Positions 41,370 through 54,002 of a stretch of DNA of 64,000 nt are shown here, one piece after another (position 1 is the first letter of the stretch; each line of letters starts with the position of its first letter). The position numbers were made by a program, and so were the translations under genes. The notes below the pieces were generated by a model. It was not told where the DNA came from and ran no database searches. It saw nothing but the letters and a program-made list of their open reading frames with translations. Origin of the DNA: JBOGDS01 sp050743075 (lineage in GTDB: Bacteria > Actinomycetota > Actinomycetes > Jiangellales > Jiangellaceae); assembly GCA_050743075.1 (NCBI GenBank), contig JBOGDS010000003.1:15385-79384 (forward strand). Reading direction: 5' to 3'.

Positions 41370-42629
41370 TCAGGGCTCCCTTTCGTCTGGCGGGGTCGGC
41401 ATGGCCAGTTGGAGGAATGCCTCTCGACGGCGCTCCCGATGCTGTCGTTCCGGCTGCGCTGCCGGTCCGTCGAGGGATTCGGTCAGTTCTCGGGCTGCCT
41501 CTGCGTACCGCCCCTCGCGGGCGAGTAGTTCGGCGCGAACCGCGTGCCAGCGGGGGCTCGGCGGCAGTTCGGTCAGCATGGCGAGCCCGGTCGCGGCATC
41601 GGCCGCTTCAGTTGCCGCAACCACCCGGCCCAGGCCGGCGGCGTGACTGGGAGCGATCGACACGAGCAGATCGTAGAGCCGCAGGATCTCCGTCCAGTCG
41701 GTGTCGTCATAACTGGCGGCACGGGCATGCTCCGCCGCGATGGCGGCCTGGAGCTGGTACGCGTCCGCCTGCCCGTGCGAGCGGCGCAGTGAATCGTTCA
41801 GGAGCGCGATGCCGCGGCCGATTGCCGCAGCGTCCCACCGACCACGATTCTGCTGGTCGAGGGTCACGACGTGACCATGTTCGTCGAGCCGTGAGGGCCT
41901 GCGGGCCTCGGTGAGGAGCAGCAGCGCCAGGACGGAGGCGGGCATTGGCTGATCCGGAAGCAGATCATGCAGGAGCTCGGCCAACCGGACCGCCTCGGCA
42001 CAGGCGTCCACATCGTAGGCGGCGCGGCCGTCGACCGGTGCATGGCCAGCGGTGTAGAGGCTGTGGATCACCCCGCACACCGTCGGCAACCGGTCGGCCA
42101 ACTCATCCTCGGCCGGCACCCGGTAGGGGATGTGGGCTGCAGCGATCTTCTGTCGAGCCCGGGTCAGGCGCTTCGTCGTGGCGGCCTCGGTGGTGAGGAG
42201 CACGGCGGCCGTCTGCGCCGGCGAGAGACCACACAGCGTTCGCAGTGCCAGGGCGACCCGGGTCGGCGGTGAGAGGGCGGGATGGCAGCAGGTGAAGATT
42301 AATCGCAGCAGGTCGTCGTGCACGACGTCGTCCGCCGGAAGGTCGGACCTCGCGAGTTCGATCATCCGCAGTCCGTCCCGCTCCTTGCCCGGGCGGGCCC
42401 GCTCGCGCCGAAGGATGTCGATCGCCTTTCTTCGCGCGGTCACCGTGAGCCAGGCACGCGGCTGTGGCGGCACCCCGGTGACCGGCCACGCGCCGAGTGC
42501 CGCCAGGGTTGCCTCCTGCACGGCGTCCTCGGCTATCTGTACGTCGCCGACGGTCCGAATCAAGGTCGCGAGGATGCGTGCGCCCTCGACCCGGACCGTC
42601 TCGGCGACGGTGCTGTGCTCGGAGGCCAC
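41370..42629 (-). CDS. ECF sigma factor, ECF42 type
   Basis: A 419-residue sigma factor. The normal sigma regions 2 and 4 occupy residues about 15-165 (DAVQEATLAALGAW, RRKAIDILRRERAR; LCGLSPAQTAAVLL). A long C-terminal TPR-like domain follows (about 190-410: AAIAAEHARAASYDDTDW, RAELLAREGRYAEAA), which defines the ECF42 group (DUF6596). This group has no anti-sigma factor and is co-encoded with a YCII/DGPF protein, as here (42636-42983). The extra C-terminal domain is needed for its activity in studied members. Start GTG 42629. Confidence 0.88.
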   Translation of the reverse strand: MASEHSTVAETVRVEGARILATLIRTVGDVQIAEDAVQEATLAALGAWPVTGVPPQPRAWLTVTARRKAIDILRRERARPGKERDGLRMIELARSDLPADDVVHDDLLRLIFTCCHPALSPPTRVALALRTLCGLSPAQTAAVLLTTEAATTKRLTRARQKIAAAHIPYRVPAEDELADRLPTVCGVIHSLYTAGHAPVDGRAAYDVDACAEAVRLAELLHDLLPDQPMPASVLALLLLTEARRPSRLDEHGHVVTLDQQNRGRWDAAAIGRGIALLNDSLRRSHGQADAYQLQAAIAAEHARAASYDDTDWTEILRLYDLLVSIAPSHAAGLGRVVAATEAADAATGLAMLTELPPSPRWHAVRAELLAREGRYAEAARELTESLDGPAAQPERQHRERRREAFLQLAMPTPPDEREP

Positions 42630-42635
42630 GACCGC

Positions 42636-42983
42636 TTACTTGGATGCGATGACCGGGCGCACCTCGACGGCGCCGCCCCAAGCCGCGGGAAGCTCAGCCG
42701 AGATCGCCACTGCTTCCTCCAGGTCTGCAGCCTCGAGCAGGTAGAACCCGGTCAACGCCTCCTTGGTCTCGGCGTAGGGCCCGTCGGTCGTGACTACGTT
42801 TCCCCCACGGGCACCTTCCACGCGGACGACCGTGGCCGTGCTGGTCGGGTGCAATACGGCACTCGCCAGGATGCTGTCAGTGTTGTCCACCGCGAACTGG
42901 CGGTACTCGGCGAGCTCACTCGCCTGCTCGGGCGCCCACCAGTCCACATCTGCGGTGTAGATCAATGCAAGGTACTGCGGCAT
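42636..42983 (-). CDS. YCII-related (DGPF) protein, partner of ECF42 sigma
   Basis: A 115-residue dimeric alpha-beta barrel protein with the signature TTDGPYAETKEALTGFYLLEA. These genes lie directly next to ECF42 sigma factors in most genomes and are their usual targets. The stop is six bases before the sigma start, so the two are co-transcribed. Enzymatic function unknown. Confidence 0.88.
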   Translation of the reverse strand: MPQYLALIYTADVDWWAPEQASELAEYRQFAVDNTDSILASAVLHPTSTATVVRVEGARGGNVVTTDGPYAETKEALTGFYLLEAADLEEAVAISAELPAAWGGAVEVRPVIASK

Positions 42984-43232
42984 CGGTACACTCCTTCGTT
43001 GCCTTCAGGACCCACCTTGGTCCCTCAAGAATGGAACGAACAGGCGGTCGCGGAAAGGACGTGCCCGAGTCGCCCATCTCGATCCGATGGACGATGCTCG
43101 TGGGTGCGACGTGTCAGCCGGGATCCTCGGGGCCACTGGATGCGGATCTTGCCAGCGGAGCGGACGCAACCGGCGCAGCGGAACGACCCCGTGGTTCGTG
43201 TCCGCCCGGGCACAGTGTCGCGGGCATTGACC

Positions 43233-43443
43233 TCAATCGGCATCGGGCACGATCCGTGCGCGGCGCGGCCGTACTGCCTTGTCGAGGTCGACGATGTCGT
43301 GCACGGCGGCGAGGAACTGCAACGAGACCCGCTCCCGGCCTTCCCGTGACAAGGCGGTAGATCTGCGAGGGGGAGAGGTCGATGCCTCGCTCTTTCCAGT
43401 GGGGGAGCAGGTCGGTGCTGTTGTGCAAGCTGGCCATGGCCAT
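43233..43443 (-). pseudogene. Remnant of a small helix-turn-helix protein of mobile-element type
   Basis: The reading frame from ATG 43443 gives a recognisable HTH start (WKERGIDLSPSQIYRLVTGRP). Near 43340 the frame shifts by one, and the family's second half (ERVSLQFLAAVHDIVDLDKAV, then RPRRARIVP) ends at TGA 43233. A piece between the two conserved halves is also missing. Such HTH proteins usually accompany tyrosine recombinase elements in actinobacteria. No recombinase is recognisable here, so this looks like a scar. Confidence 0.65.
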
Positions 43444-43881
43444 GAGGATGTCCCGCCCTAAGCCAGACGTCGAGGACGTCAGGTGCCCTCGAGACTGTGA
43501 ACACGCTGGGCGCTCGGGAGGGGAGCTCTTCGGGGACTTGCCCCAGCGGACCTGGACTGCCCACGTCAGGACGCAGCAGATGGAACGACCGAAGCTCCAC
43601 GTACCAACCTGCAAGGTCAGCGCGCTATGGCATGGTGCGCAGGTCGTGGTGGATGCACCGCCGAACTCGCCCACGACCCAGGCGGATACGAAACGGCGCT
43701 TGGACGTTCGCGCATCAGAGGGCCAGTGGGCGCAACGACGCATGTCGAGCCCCGCAGCTGGAATGGGGAGTAACGGTGGTTGTATCGGAGCCAAGTTGAC
43801 ATAATGCTCATTATCGGCGTTTAAGAAGCGTAGTTCCGTTTGATGGTGCTGGGCTTGGCACGGACCCGTTTCGTTCTCAAG
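43444..43881. other. Intergenic stretch with an AT-rich palindrome, possible mobile-element scar
   Basis: No convincing gene. At 43801-43816 there is a short AT-rich palindrome (ATAATG CT CATTAT) just after GTTGAC, unusual in this GC-rich sequence and similar in character to element ends. Open frames on the minus strand here show no recognisable domain. Confidence 0.4.
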
Positions 43882-44805
43882 TCAATCGGTGGGCCGGCGA
43901 GCCTGGTTCACCTCGCGGAGGACCGCCCAGGCGTCCGCCACCGGACCCAGGTGCCCGAGCTTGTCGGGGTTGATCACCGAGCGGATTGTCTGGATCTGCC
44001 CGTCGAGTATGTCGAGCGTCAAGGTATTGAGCACCTTGTGGTCCCGATCACGGAAGATGGCGCCCGGCTGGCCGTTCACCTCGTGTGGCTCCAACGTCAC
44101 GTCGATCCGGACGAGCCAGGGGAAGGTCGAGGCAAGCACCCGGGCAACATTGTCGGCGCCGATGATGCCCCTGGCCCACTGCGGGGCCTTGCCGCCGCCG
44201 TCTCCGACCATCTGAACGTCAGCGGCGAGCAGCTCCCGCAGGCCGTCGACGTCGCCTTCCCGGAGCACGTCGAAGAACCGCGCCGCCAGCCGCTCCCGCT
44301 CCCGGCGGTCCGCCTCGAACCGAGGGCGCCCTGCGTCCATGTGGCGCCGCGCTCGCACCGCGAGCTGGCGGCACGCCGCCTCCGACCTCCCCACCGCCGA
44401 CGCGACCTCGGGGAAGCCGAACCCGAACACCTCCCGCAGCACGAAGACCGCCCGCTCGAGCGGGCTGAGCCGCTCGAGCAGCAACAGGGCCGCCATCGAC
44501 ACCGAGTCGGCCAACTCCGCCGACCGCGCCGGATCCTCGTAGGGGTCGGTGAGCAGCGGCTCGGGGAACCATGTCCCGGTGTATTCCTCCCGCCGGAGCC
44601 GGGCCGAGCGCAGCACGTCGATCGAGATCCGGGTGACTACGGCCGAGAGGAAGGCCTTGGTCGATGTGGGCTGCGTCGGGGAGGCCTCGTAGCGCAGCCA
44701 GGTCTCCTGGACCGCGTCCTCGGCCTCGCTCACGCTGCCGAGGATCCGGTAGGCGATCGAGAACAGCAGCGGCCGCAGCTGCTCGAACTCCTCGGCCCGG
44801 GTCAC
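43882..44805 (-). CDS. sigJ: ECF sigma factor SigJ (ECF41 type)
   Basis: A 307-residue sigma factor when started at GTG 44805 (GVTRAEEFEQ). It has sigma regions 2 and 4 (LLFSIAYRILGSVSEAEDAVQETW; WFPEPLLTDP; LSPLERAVFVLREVFGFGFPEVA). A C-terminal SnoaL-like domain (about residues 200-307, with DGGGK and NPDKL motifs) acts as an internal anti-sigma control in ECF41 members. The start overlaps the stop of an NAD-dependent epimerase gene by four bases, a typical ECF41 target. A fragment highly similar to its C-terminus is repeated at 54003-54215. Confidence 0.9.
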   Translation of the reverse strand: MTRAEEFEQLRPLLFSIAYRILGSVSEAEDAVQETWLRYEASPTQPTSTKAFLSAVVTRISIDVLRSARLRREEYTGTWFPEPLLTDPYEDPARSAELADSVSMAALLLLERLSPLERAVFVLREVFGFGFPEVASAVGRSEAACRQLAVRARRHMDAGRPRFEADRRERERLAARFFDVLREGDVDGLRELLAADVQMVGDGGGKAPQWARGIIGADNVARVLASTFPWLVRIDVTLEPHEVNGQPGAIFRDRDHKVLNTLTLDILDGQIQTIRSVINPDKLGHLGPVADAWAVLREVNQARRPTD

Positions 44806-45722
44806 GCCAGCTCTTCCTTGAAACCCTGGCGCCACGAGGGGTAGCGCAGCTCCCAGCCGAGCTCGCGCTTGGCCTTAGCGTTGGAGAAGCCGCGCCCCTC
44901 GGTCATCATCATCACCACCACTTCCCCGGCCAGCAGCCGGGCCAGCCACTTGGGGACCCGCATCGGCCGCTTCGCCCCCGCGCACGCAGCCAGAAAAGGC
45001 AGCCACTCGCTGACCGGGGCCGGTTCGTCGTCGACGATGTTGAACACGCCCTTCGCCTGCTGCTCCACAGCCAGGACGGTAGCGCTCGCCGCGTCATCGA
45101 GATGCACCCACGAGCTGTAGCCGGTACCACCCCCGACGAGCGGGAACTGCCGCTTGCGCACGAGCTCGACCTGGTCGTCGGTGGCGCCCGGCCCGTAGAG
45201 CCCGCCGTATCGCAGGACCGCGCCGTCAGCATTGACAACTACGTCCTCGAGGTGGCGGATCGCCGCCGCCCCCTTGCCCGTGCTCGTCGGGTCCAGCGGG
45301 TCCTCCTCGGTCTTCACCCATCCGCCCTTGCGGATGCCGTTCCAGCTGGCGTAGCTCTGCGCGACGAAGTTGGATACGCCGGTCGCCTCGGCGGCGGCCA
45401 GCAGGTGGTCCGTCCCCTCGGTGCGCAGCCGGTTGGTGGTGGCGAACCAGCGGTCGAAGTGCCTCATATCGGGCTTGCCGGCGATGGCGGTCATCTGGTG
45501 CACGATCGCGTCCGGCCGGGCCTCGGCCACCGCCTCACCGACCGACACCGCATCCAGCCCATCCATCACGACCCCATCGGCGCCCAGCCGCGCCAGCAAG
45601 TTCAGCTTGCCCGGGCCCGTCGTCGTCGCCGTCACCTGATGGCCCCGGGCCACGAGCTGCGGCACCAGCCGCCGCCCCATGACCCCGGCCCCGCCTGCCA
45701 CGAACACCCGCACAACCATCAC
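44802..45722 (-). CDS. NAD(P)-dependent epimerase/dehydratase family protein
   Basis: A 306-residue extended short-chain dehydrogenase with the Rossmann motif GGAGVMG and the active-site region YGGLYGPGA. It is the usual ECF41-controlled partner enzyme and is translationally coupled to sigJ. The substrate is not known; the downstream segment WRQGFKEEL is typical of this subgroup. Start ATG 45722. Confidence 0.88.
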   Translation of the reverse strand: MMVVRVFVAGGAGVMGRRLVPQLVARGHQVTATTTGPGKLNLLARLGADGVVMDGLDAVSVGEAVAEARPDAIVHQMTAIAGKPDMRHFDRWFATTNRLRTEGTDHLLAAAEATGVSNFVAQSYASWNGIRKGGWVKTEEDPLDPTSTGKGAAAIRHLEDVVVNADGAVLRYGGLYGPGATDDQVELVRKRQFPLVGGGTGYSSWVHLDDAASATVLAVEQQAKGVFNIVDDEPAPVSEWLPFLAACAGAKRPMRVPKWLARLLAGEVVVMMMTEGRGFSNAKAKRELGWELRYPSWRQGFKEELA

Positions 45723-45835
45723 CTTCCTGACTCCAGAGTCTGTCTCTCACCCAAGAGACGAGACAGCCCCGGCCGGCTGTGACATGGGAGTTGGGAGAAC
45801 ATCGTTGGCGGCTGCTGGTCAGTGCGCCCACAGTC

Positions 45836-46212
45836 TCATGGAGTAGTGAGCTGGCTCCGTCCACTCCTGACCTCGAGCACCACCAGCATGGCCAGCGACA
45901 CCGCTTCGTTCTGCACGACTCGTTCGGCCGCGGCGTCGCCGACGATGGGTTCGGGTAGCCATGGACCGATGTAGGTCTCGCGGTTGCGCCGGACCTTCCG
46001 CAGCCGGTCCAGCGCCTCGTTGACCGCGATGCGCACGAGGTACGAACGGACGTTGGCCACCTGGTCCAGGTCGGCGGCCGCCCAGGCCAGCCAGGTCTCC
46101 TGGAGACGTCCTCTGTGTCCGCGACGGTGCCAAGGATGTTGTACACGATCGAGAACAGCAGCTCCCGGTGCTCGGCATACTGCTCGGTCGCCCGATCGGT
46201 GGTCTCGCTCAT
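45836..46212 (-). pseudogene. ECF41-type sigma factor, frameshifted N-terminal remnant
   Basis: The frame from ATG 46212 gives the ECF41 start (LLFSIVYNILGTVADTEDV). It then shifts by one base near 46100, and the following part (LQETWLAWAAADLD, then YIGPWLPEPIVGD) is read in the other frame until the homology ends near 45870 at about residue 115. Region 4 and the SnoaL-like domain are missing. It lies next to the intact sigJ locus and is probably a decayed second copy. Confidence 0.75.
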
Positions 46213-46357
46213 TCACTCCCGCGTATTCAACACCTGGTTGTCACTGCATCTATGACGACGCGCCGCTCCGGGAGGGCGTCCGATGTCACACGTGGATGGG
46301 CCATCTCGTCCTAGGGGTAGAACCAGCCAGTACCGACGAAGAAGCTCAGGCGATGTC

Positions 46358-47356
46358 ATGACCGAATTCGATCCCATACCGGATCCCCGCCTACCCGATC
46401 CCGAGCCACGACTCACCGATGTTGATCCTAGGGCGCGCCGGCGAGTAAGGCGACAGGTCGCCGGCATGTTTACCGTGGCGGCGGTGCTCGTCCTGGCCTC
46501 GATTGTCTTCTACTTCGCCTTCGGCGTCGAGGCCGGGGAAGACGGCGTCAACCTCGGCGACCTGCGATTGCATAACCTCGGGCTCGGCCTGACGCTCGGC
46601 CTCGCGTTGCTGCTGGTCGGGGGTTGCATTGTGCGCTGGTCGCGCTCGTTGACGAACAGTACGGAGATCGTCGAGCGCAGGGAACTGAGCGGCTCCGGTG
46701 ATGCCGACGAGCCAGGCTCGGAGCGTACCGGCCGCGAGGCGAAAGGCGCCGGGTTCGGGCGGCGCCGGCTGATCCGCAGTTCGCTGCTCGGTGCTCTCGT
46801 GCTGCTGCCGCTGCCGACCATCGGGGTGCTGCGCGGCTTGGACCGGGAGGCGGGCACCAGGCGTGGGCGCACTGCGTGGGCCGAGGGTGTGCGGTTGCTG
46901 ACCGATGTCGGCTACCGACCTGTTCGAGTGTCCGATCTCCAGGTCGGCGGGATGGTCAGTGTCATGCCGGCCAGCTTCCTTGACTTGCCCGAAGCGGGTC
47001 CGGCGCGGCTGAACGAGCGGGCCAAGTCGCCGGTCGTGCTGGTCCGGATGCGACCGGAGGAACTGGCGCCCGCTGAGGGGCGGGAGAACTGGCACGTCGA
47101 CGGGATCGTCGCCTACTCGAAGATCTGCACCCACCTCGGGTGCCCGGTCAGCCTCTACGAGCGCACGACGCACCACCTGCTGTGCCCCTGCCACCAGGCA
47201 ACCTTCGATCTCGCGGACAACGGGGCGGTGGTCTTCGGCCCGGCCACCCGCTCGTTGCCGCAGCTACCGCTTTCGGTCGACGACGACGGAATTCTGGTTG
47301 CGCGAAGCGACTTCACTGAGGCTGTCGGGCCGAGCTACTGGGAGCGGGAAGCATGA
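46358..47356 (+). CDS. qcrA: Cytochrome bc1 complex Rieske iron-sulphur subunit
   Basis: A 332-residue protein with three N-terminal membrane helices, as in actinobacterial QcrA, and a C-terminal Rieske domain. The [2Fe-2S] ligands C257, H259, C276 and H279 (CTHLGC and CPCH) and the disulphide pair C262/C278 are intact. It passes electrons from menaquinol to the cytochrome c subunit. ATG 46358 was chosen over an upstream start for the better RBS. It overlaps qcrB (ATGA). There is no qcrC or cytochrome c oxidase subunit III gene here, so this is likely an additional copy of the complex. Confidence 0.9.
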   Translation: MTEFDPIPDPRLPDPEPRLTDVDPRARRRVRRQVAGMFTVAAVLVLASIVFYFAFGVEAGEDGVNLGDLRLHNLGLGLTLGLALLLVGGCIVRWSRSLTNSTEIVERRELSGSGDADEPGSERTGREAKGAGFGRRRLIRSSLLGALVLLPLPTIGVLRGLDREAGTRRGRTAWAEGVRLLTDVGYRPVRVSDLQVGGMVSVMPASFLDLPEAGPARLNERAKSPVVLVRMRPEELAPAEGRENWHVDGIVAYSKICTHLGCPVSLYERTTHHLLCPCHQATFDLADNGAVVFGPATRSLPQLPLSVDDDGILVARSDFTEAVGPSYWEREA

Positions 47357-49034
47357 CGAACACCAGCCAGACTCCTACGAAGCCGAGCCGCACCTGGGCG
47401 CTGAGGCAGGCCGGAAGGGTGGTCGGCTTCGTTGACCAGCGGATCACGGCGAGTCGCTGGGTGAAGCGCAATGCGCGCAGGGCTTTTCCCGATCACTGGT
47501 CGTTCTGGCTGGGCTACATCGCCTTCTTCAGTCTCATCGTGGTCCTGGTGTCGGGCGTGTTCCTGACACTGTGGTTCAAGCCGTCGATGACACCCGTCGT
47601 GTATGACGGTGCGTACGCGCCCTTGCAGGGTGTGGTCGTCTCCGAGGCGTACGCGTCCACGCTGGACCTCTCCTTCGAGGTCCGCGGTGGCCTGCTGATG
47701 CGCCAGGTCCACTACTGGGCGACGCACATATTCATCGCCGCCATGGTGGTGCACCTGCTACGCGTCTTCTTCACCGGTGCGTTCCGCACGCCTCGGAAGC
47801 TCAACTGGCTGATCGGGCTTGGCCTCTTGTTACTAGGGATCCTCGGCGGGTACACCGGCCACGCGTTGCCAGATGACCTTCTCTCGGGGACGGGCCTACG
47901 GGTGATCGAAGGTGGGATGCTCGCCATCCCGATCGTCGGGACCTACCTATCATCGTTCATCTTCGGCGGCGAGTACCCGGGAGACGACGCCGTCTCCCGC
48001 CTCTACCTGTTGCACGTGTTCGTGTTGCCAGGACTCATCGTGGCGCTCCTCACAGCGCATCTGATCCTGGTCAGGCGCCAGCGGCCCACCCAGTGGGGCG
48101 GCGCGGGCAGGACGAACCAGAACGCCGTGGGCTCCCCACTCACCGTGCACCTGGCCAGGGCCGGCGGGTTCGCGGTCATCATCTCCGGGTTCATCATCAT
48201 GATGGCGGCCACCCTGCAGATCAACCCGGTCTGGCTCCGGGGACCCTACAATCCCTCACAGGTTGACGCGGGTAGCCGGCCGGACTGGTATCTCGCGTTC
48301 CTCGACGGCGCGCTTCGGCTGATGCCACCCTGGGAGATCGACGTACTCGGACACACCTTGACGCTGAGTGTCCTCGTGCCGACGGCCGTGCTGCCCGGGA
48401 TCATCCTCGCAACGCTGGCTATATACCCGTGGATCGAACACAAGATCACCGGCGACGAAGGTGACCAGCACCTCCTGGACCGGCCGCGGAACATGCCCAC
48501 ACGGACCGGGCTCGGCGTCGCGTTCATCGTCTTCTACGTCCTGCTCTGGATCGCCGGCGGCAACGACCATCTCGCAACTTCTTTCGATGTCTCGGTGAAC
48601 TGGGTGACGCGGTCCCTGCAGATCGGCATCGTCGTGATGCCGCCGCTTGGGTACTGGGTCACGAAGCGAATCTGCGTCGGCCTGCAACACCGAGACCGCG
48701 ACAAAGTCCTGCACGGGCGGGAATCCGGCATCATCATCGCCAGCCCCGGAGGTGGGTTCTCCGAGGTGCGCATCCCGCTCAGCCAGCACGACGCGTACGC
48801 GCTCACCTCGCATGAGCGTCGGGTGCCGTTCGAACCGGATCCGGAGACCGATGAGAACGGGATTCCGGCCCCGCGGCAACGCTCATCGAGGCTTCGCGCA
48901 CGGCTGTCAAGAGTCTACTTCGGGGACATCGTACCCAAGCCCACGGTCGAGGAACTCAGGGCGGCTCAGCACGAGGCCGAAACCGAGCATAGGTCCACGG
49001 CACCTGCAAGGACCGACGCAGGTGGAGCTCAACC

Positions 49035-49038
<4 letters not shown>
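47353..49038 (+). CDS. qcrB: Cytochrome b subunit of the bc1 complex
   Basis: A 561-residue membrane protein with the haem b histidines in VHYWATH, VVHLLR, LLHVFVLPG and TAHLILVRR, spaced as in cytochrome b. About eight to nine helices precede an extended hydrophilic C-terminus, as in other actinobacteria. It oxidises menaquinol and pumps protons as part of the bcc complex. It overlaps qcrA and the next gene (DnaJ-domain protein) by four bases each, so the three are co-translated. Confidence 0.92.
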
Positions 49039-49607
<569 letters not shown>

Positions 49608-49615
49608 GATTGCAG

Positions 49616-49648
49616 AAGGCCCCGTCCCGGGGTTGGGGCGGGGGCCTT
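49616..49648. terminator. Intrinsic terminator after the qcrAB-DnaJ operon
   Basis: A strong GC-rich hairpin (AAGGCCCC... pairing with GGGGCCTT, arms about 49616-49628 and 49635-49648) lies nine bases after the stop. No T-run. Confidence 0.75.
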
Positions 49649-49790
49649 GGTGGCGGGAAAACTACACCCTCACACCCTCCGACACGCCGTAACGAACCAC
49701 GATTAATTCTTCGCGGGCACGCGGGCACTTAGGTAGGACGAGTTGAACTAGATGAGAGAACTCGTCTCACGGTGTCCGCGAGGGCCTCGG

Positions 49791-52178
<2,388 letters not shown>

Positions 52179-52337
52179 CGTGTCTCCATCTGTTACGCGG
52201 AGTCGCCTTTGCGGTCTCCGTCGGCGTCGCCTGGCTCGATCTAATCAGTTCGAGCAGTACGTCTGGTTCTCCTTCGTCCGCACGGTCGCGGCAACGGTCC
52301 CCCGTTACCTGGTCGGTCGGGGTCGGCCCGCCCTACC

Positions 52338-52952
52338 TCAGGCTGCGGCGGCCTCCCACGCGAACCCGTCCGGGTCGGTGAAGGGCCCGGCATCGCTGCC
52401 AATGACGATCCGGTGCGATCCGGTGCCGTCCGGGGAGACGCCGGCGTCCTTGGCGAGAGCACGGCGCCCGTAGAGCGCCAGCTTGACGTGCGTCGACGGG
52501 GTTGCGAACTCGACGTACTTGCGGCCAAAGCTCTTCGCCACGGCCAGGCCGCGGTCGACGTAGAACCGCTTGCTCGCGGCAATGTCCGTGACTCCCAACA
52601 GGAGCACGACCTCATCGATCCGCCGGGTGGCCGGCTCGGTGTCCTTCTTCGACGCCGTTGCAACCTTCCAGATCGCCCCGTCCGGGGCACGTACGACGCC
52701 GCCGTAGCCCCAGAACCCCTTCGCGGCTGGCTTCAGCGGCGTGGCGCCGGCGTCGAGGGCCGTGCCGATGAGGCCGTCGACGGTGCTCGGCTGGGACACC
52801 ACGAGCGAAAGCGTGAACCCACGAAAGCCTGTCGTCGGTGCCTCCGAGGCACGTACGCCCATGTGTGTGCCCAAACCGAAGGCGGCGGTGTGGAAGGCGT
52901 TGGCGACCGCAGGGTCGGGCACTTCGAGGGTGACGGATTTGATGGAGGTCAT
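52338..52952 (-). CDS. VOC (glyoxalase) family protein, two-domain
   Basis: A 204-residue protein when started at ATG 52952, with two glyoxalase-like modules (TLEVPDPAVANAFHTAAFGLG and the second around DIAASKRFYVDRGLAVAKSFG). The metal ligands of true enzymes are not clear. VOC proteins act in resistance or as isomerases and dioxygenases; no substrate can be given. It is in the same direction as the next VOC and AraC genes but separated from them by about 130 bases. Confidence 0.8.
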   Translation of the reverse strand: MTSIKSVTLEVPDPAVANAFHTAAFGLGTHMGVRASEAPTTGFRGFTLSLVVSQPSTVDGLIGTALDAGATPLKPAAKGFWGYGGVVRAPDGAIWKVATASKKDTEPATRRIDEVVLLLGVTDIAASKRFYVDRGLAVAKSFGRKYVEFATPSTHVKLALYGRRALAKDAGVSPDGTGSHRIVIGSDAGPFTDPDGFAWEAAAA

Positions 52953-53084
52953 GGCGGGTCCTTTCAATGAGGTGGGTTTGTCGTCTGTTGACGGCCACCA
53001 CGCCGCGGATGTGACAGGGGTACGATCGTGGCTGGCATCCAGCCAGGGGTTGAGCCGGGTTGATATCTGTGATCGCCGGACGGC

Positions 53085-53495
53085 TCAGCGCAGCTCGTTG
53101 ATGCGGATCAGGTTGCCGGTTGGATCGCGGAAGGCGCAGTCGCGAACGCCGTAGGGCTGCTCGGTCGGCTCCTGGACGACCTCGGCGCCGCTGGCCTCCA
53201 GCCGCTCGAAGACGCCGTCCAGGTCGGGGGTGGCCAGGGTGATGCCGATGTAGCTGCCCTTGGCGATCATCTCGAGGATGACGCGGCGCTCGTCGTCGGT
53301 GATGCCGGGGTCGGCCGCCGGCGGGTGTAACACGATGGACGTGCCCGGCTGATTGGCGGGCCCGACCGTGATCCAGCGCATCCCGTCGTATCCGACGTCG
53401 TTGCGGACCTCGAAGCCGAGGGTGTCGCGATAGAAGGCGAGTGCGGCGTCCGGGTCGGTCTGCGGGAGGAAGGCGTAGTGAATGGTGATGTCCAT
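53085..53495 (-). CDS. VOC (glyoxalase) family protein
   Basis: A 136-residue single-module VOC protein (MDITIHYAFLPQTDPDAALAF; LGFEVRNDVGYDGMRW; DCAFRDPTGNLIRI). ATG 53495 is taken as the start; GTG 53504 would overlap the upstream AraC gene's stop. With the AraC regulator directly upstream it is a likely two-gene unit, regulator first. Substrate unknown. Confidence 0.83.
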   Translation of the reverse strand: MDITIHYAFLPQTDPDAALAFYRDTLGFEVRNDVGYDGMRWITVGPANQPGTSIVLHPPAADPGITDDERRVILEMIAKGSYIGITLATPDLDGVFERLEASGAEVVQEPTEQPYGVRDCAFRDPTGNLIRINELR

Positions 53496-53500
53496 GGCCG

Positions 53501-53950
53501 TCACGTTAATTGCGGCTCGGTGACCCGCGCTTCTCGATTCCTGATCGGTCTGGTCACCTGCTTAGCGATGCACGACGGCATCTCCCCCGTCGCGCGCGCC
53601 GCCTGACGCCGATAGACGCTGGGCGGCACACCGACCAGCTCGGTGAAGCGAGTGCTGAAGGTGCCCAGCGACGAGCAGCCGACCGCGAAACACACGTCGG
53701 TGACGCTGAGGTCGCCACGACGCAGCAGCGCCATCGCGCGCTCGATGCGCCGCGTCATCAGATAGCCGTACGGCGGCTCGCCGTAGGCGAGCCGGAACTG
53801 GCGGCTGAGGTGACCGGCCGACATGTTCACACCGCGGGCGAGCGCCTCGATGTCCAACGGCTGCGCGTACTCCCGGTCGATCCGGTCGCGGACGCGGCGC
53901 AGCCGCGCGAGGTCGCGCAGGTGCTGCGCCGCGGCGGGGCTGCTGGTCAC
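53501..53950 (-). CDS. AraC-family transcriptional regulator (HTH only)
   Basis: A 149-residue protein consisting almost only of the two-HTH AraC DNA-binding domain (IEALARGVNMSAGHLSRQFR; then VCFAVGCSSLGTFSTRFTELVGVPPSVYRRQ). The GTG 53950 start gives the length typical of these short regulators that travel with VOC genes. The open frame continues much further upstream, but that part overlaps an ECF41 fragment and shadow sequence and is not coding. Confidence 0.85.
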   Translation of the reverse strand: MTSSPAAAQHLRDLARLRRVRDRIDREYAQPLDIEALARGVNMSAGHLSRQFRLAYGEPPYGYLMTRRIERAMALLRRGDLSVTDVCFAVGCSSLGTFSTRFTELVGVPPSVYRRQAARATGEMPSCIAKQVTRPIRNREARVTEPQLT

Positions 53951-54002
53951 TGCGAGATCGTGCCACGTCGCACCGGAGTTGCCTAGCGCCGCTGGCGTCC
54001 CA

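Noticed and set aside
43444..43800. Minus-strand ORF with several cysteines as a transposase
   Set aside because: No transposase or integrase motif is visible, and codon use does not look coding.
49616..49648. Hairpin after the DnaJ-domain gene as a CRISPR repeat
   Set aside because: Single copy, no spacers and no cas genes; a simple terminator explains it. No CRISPR array was seen in the window.
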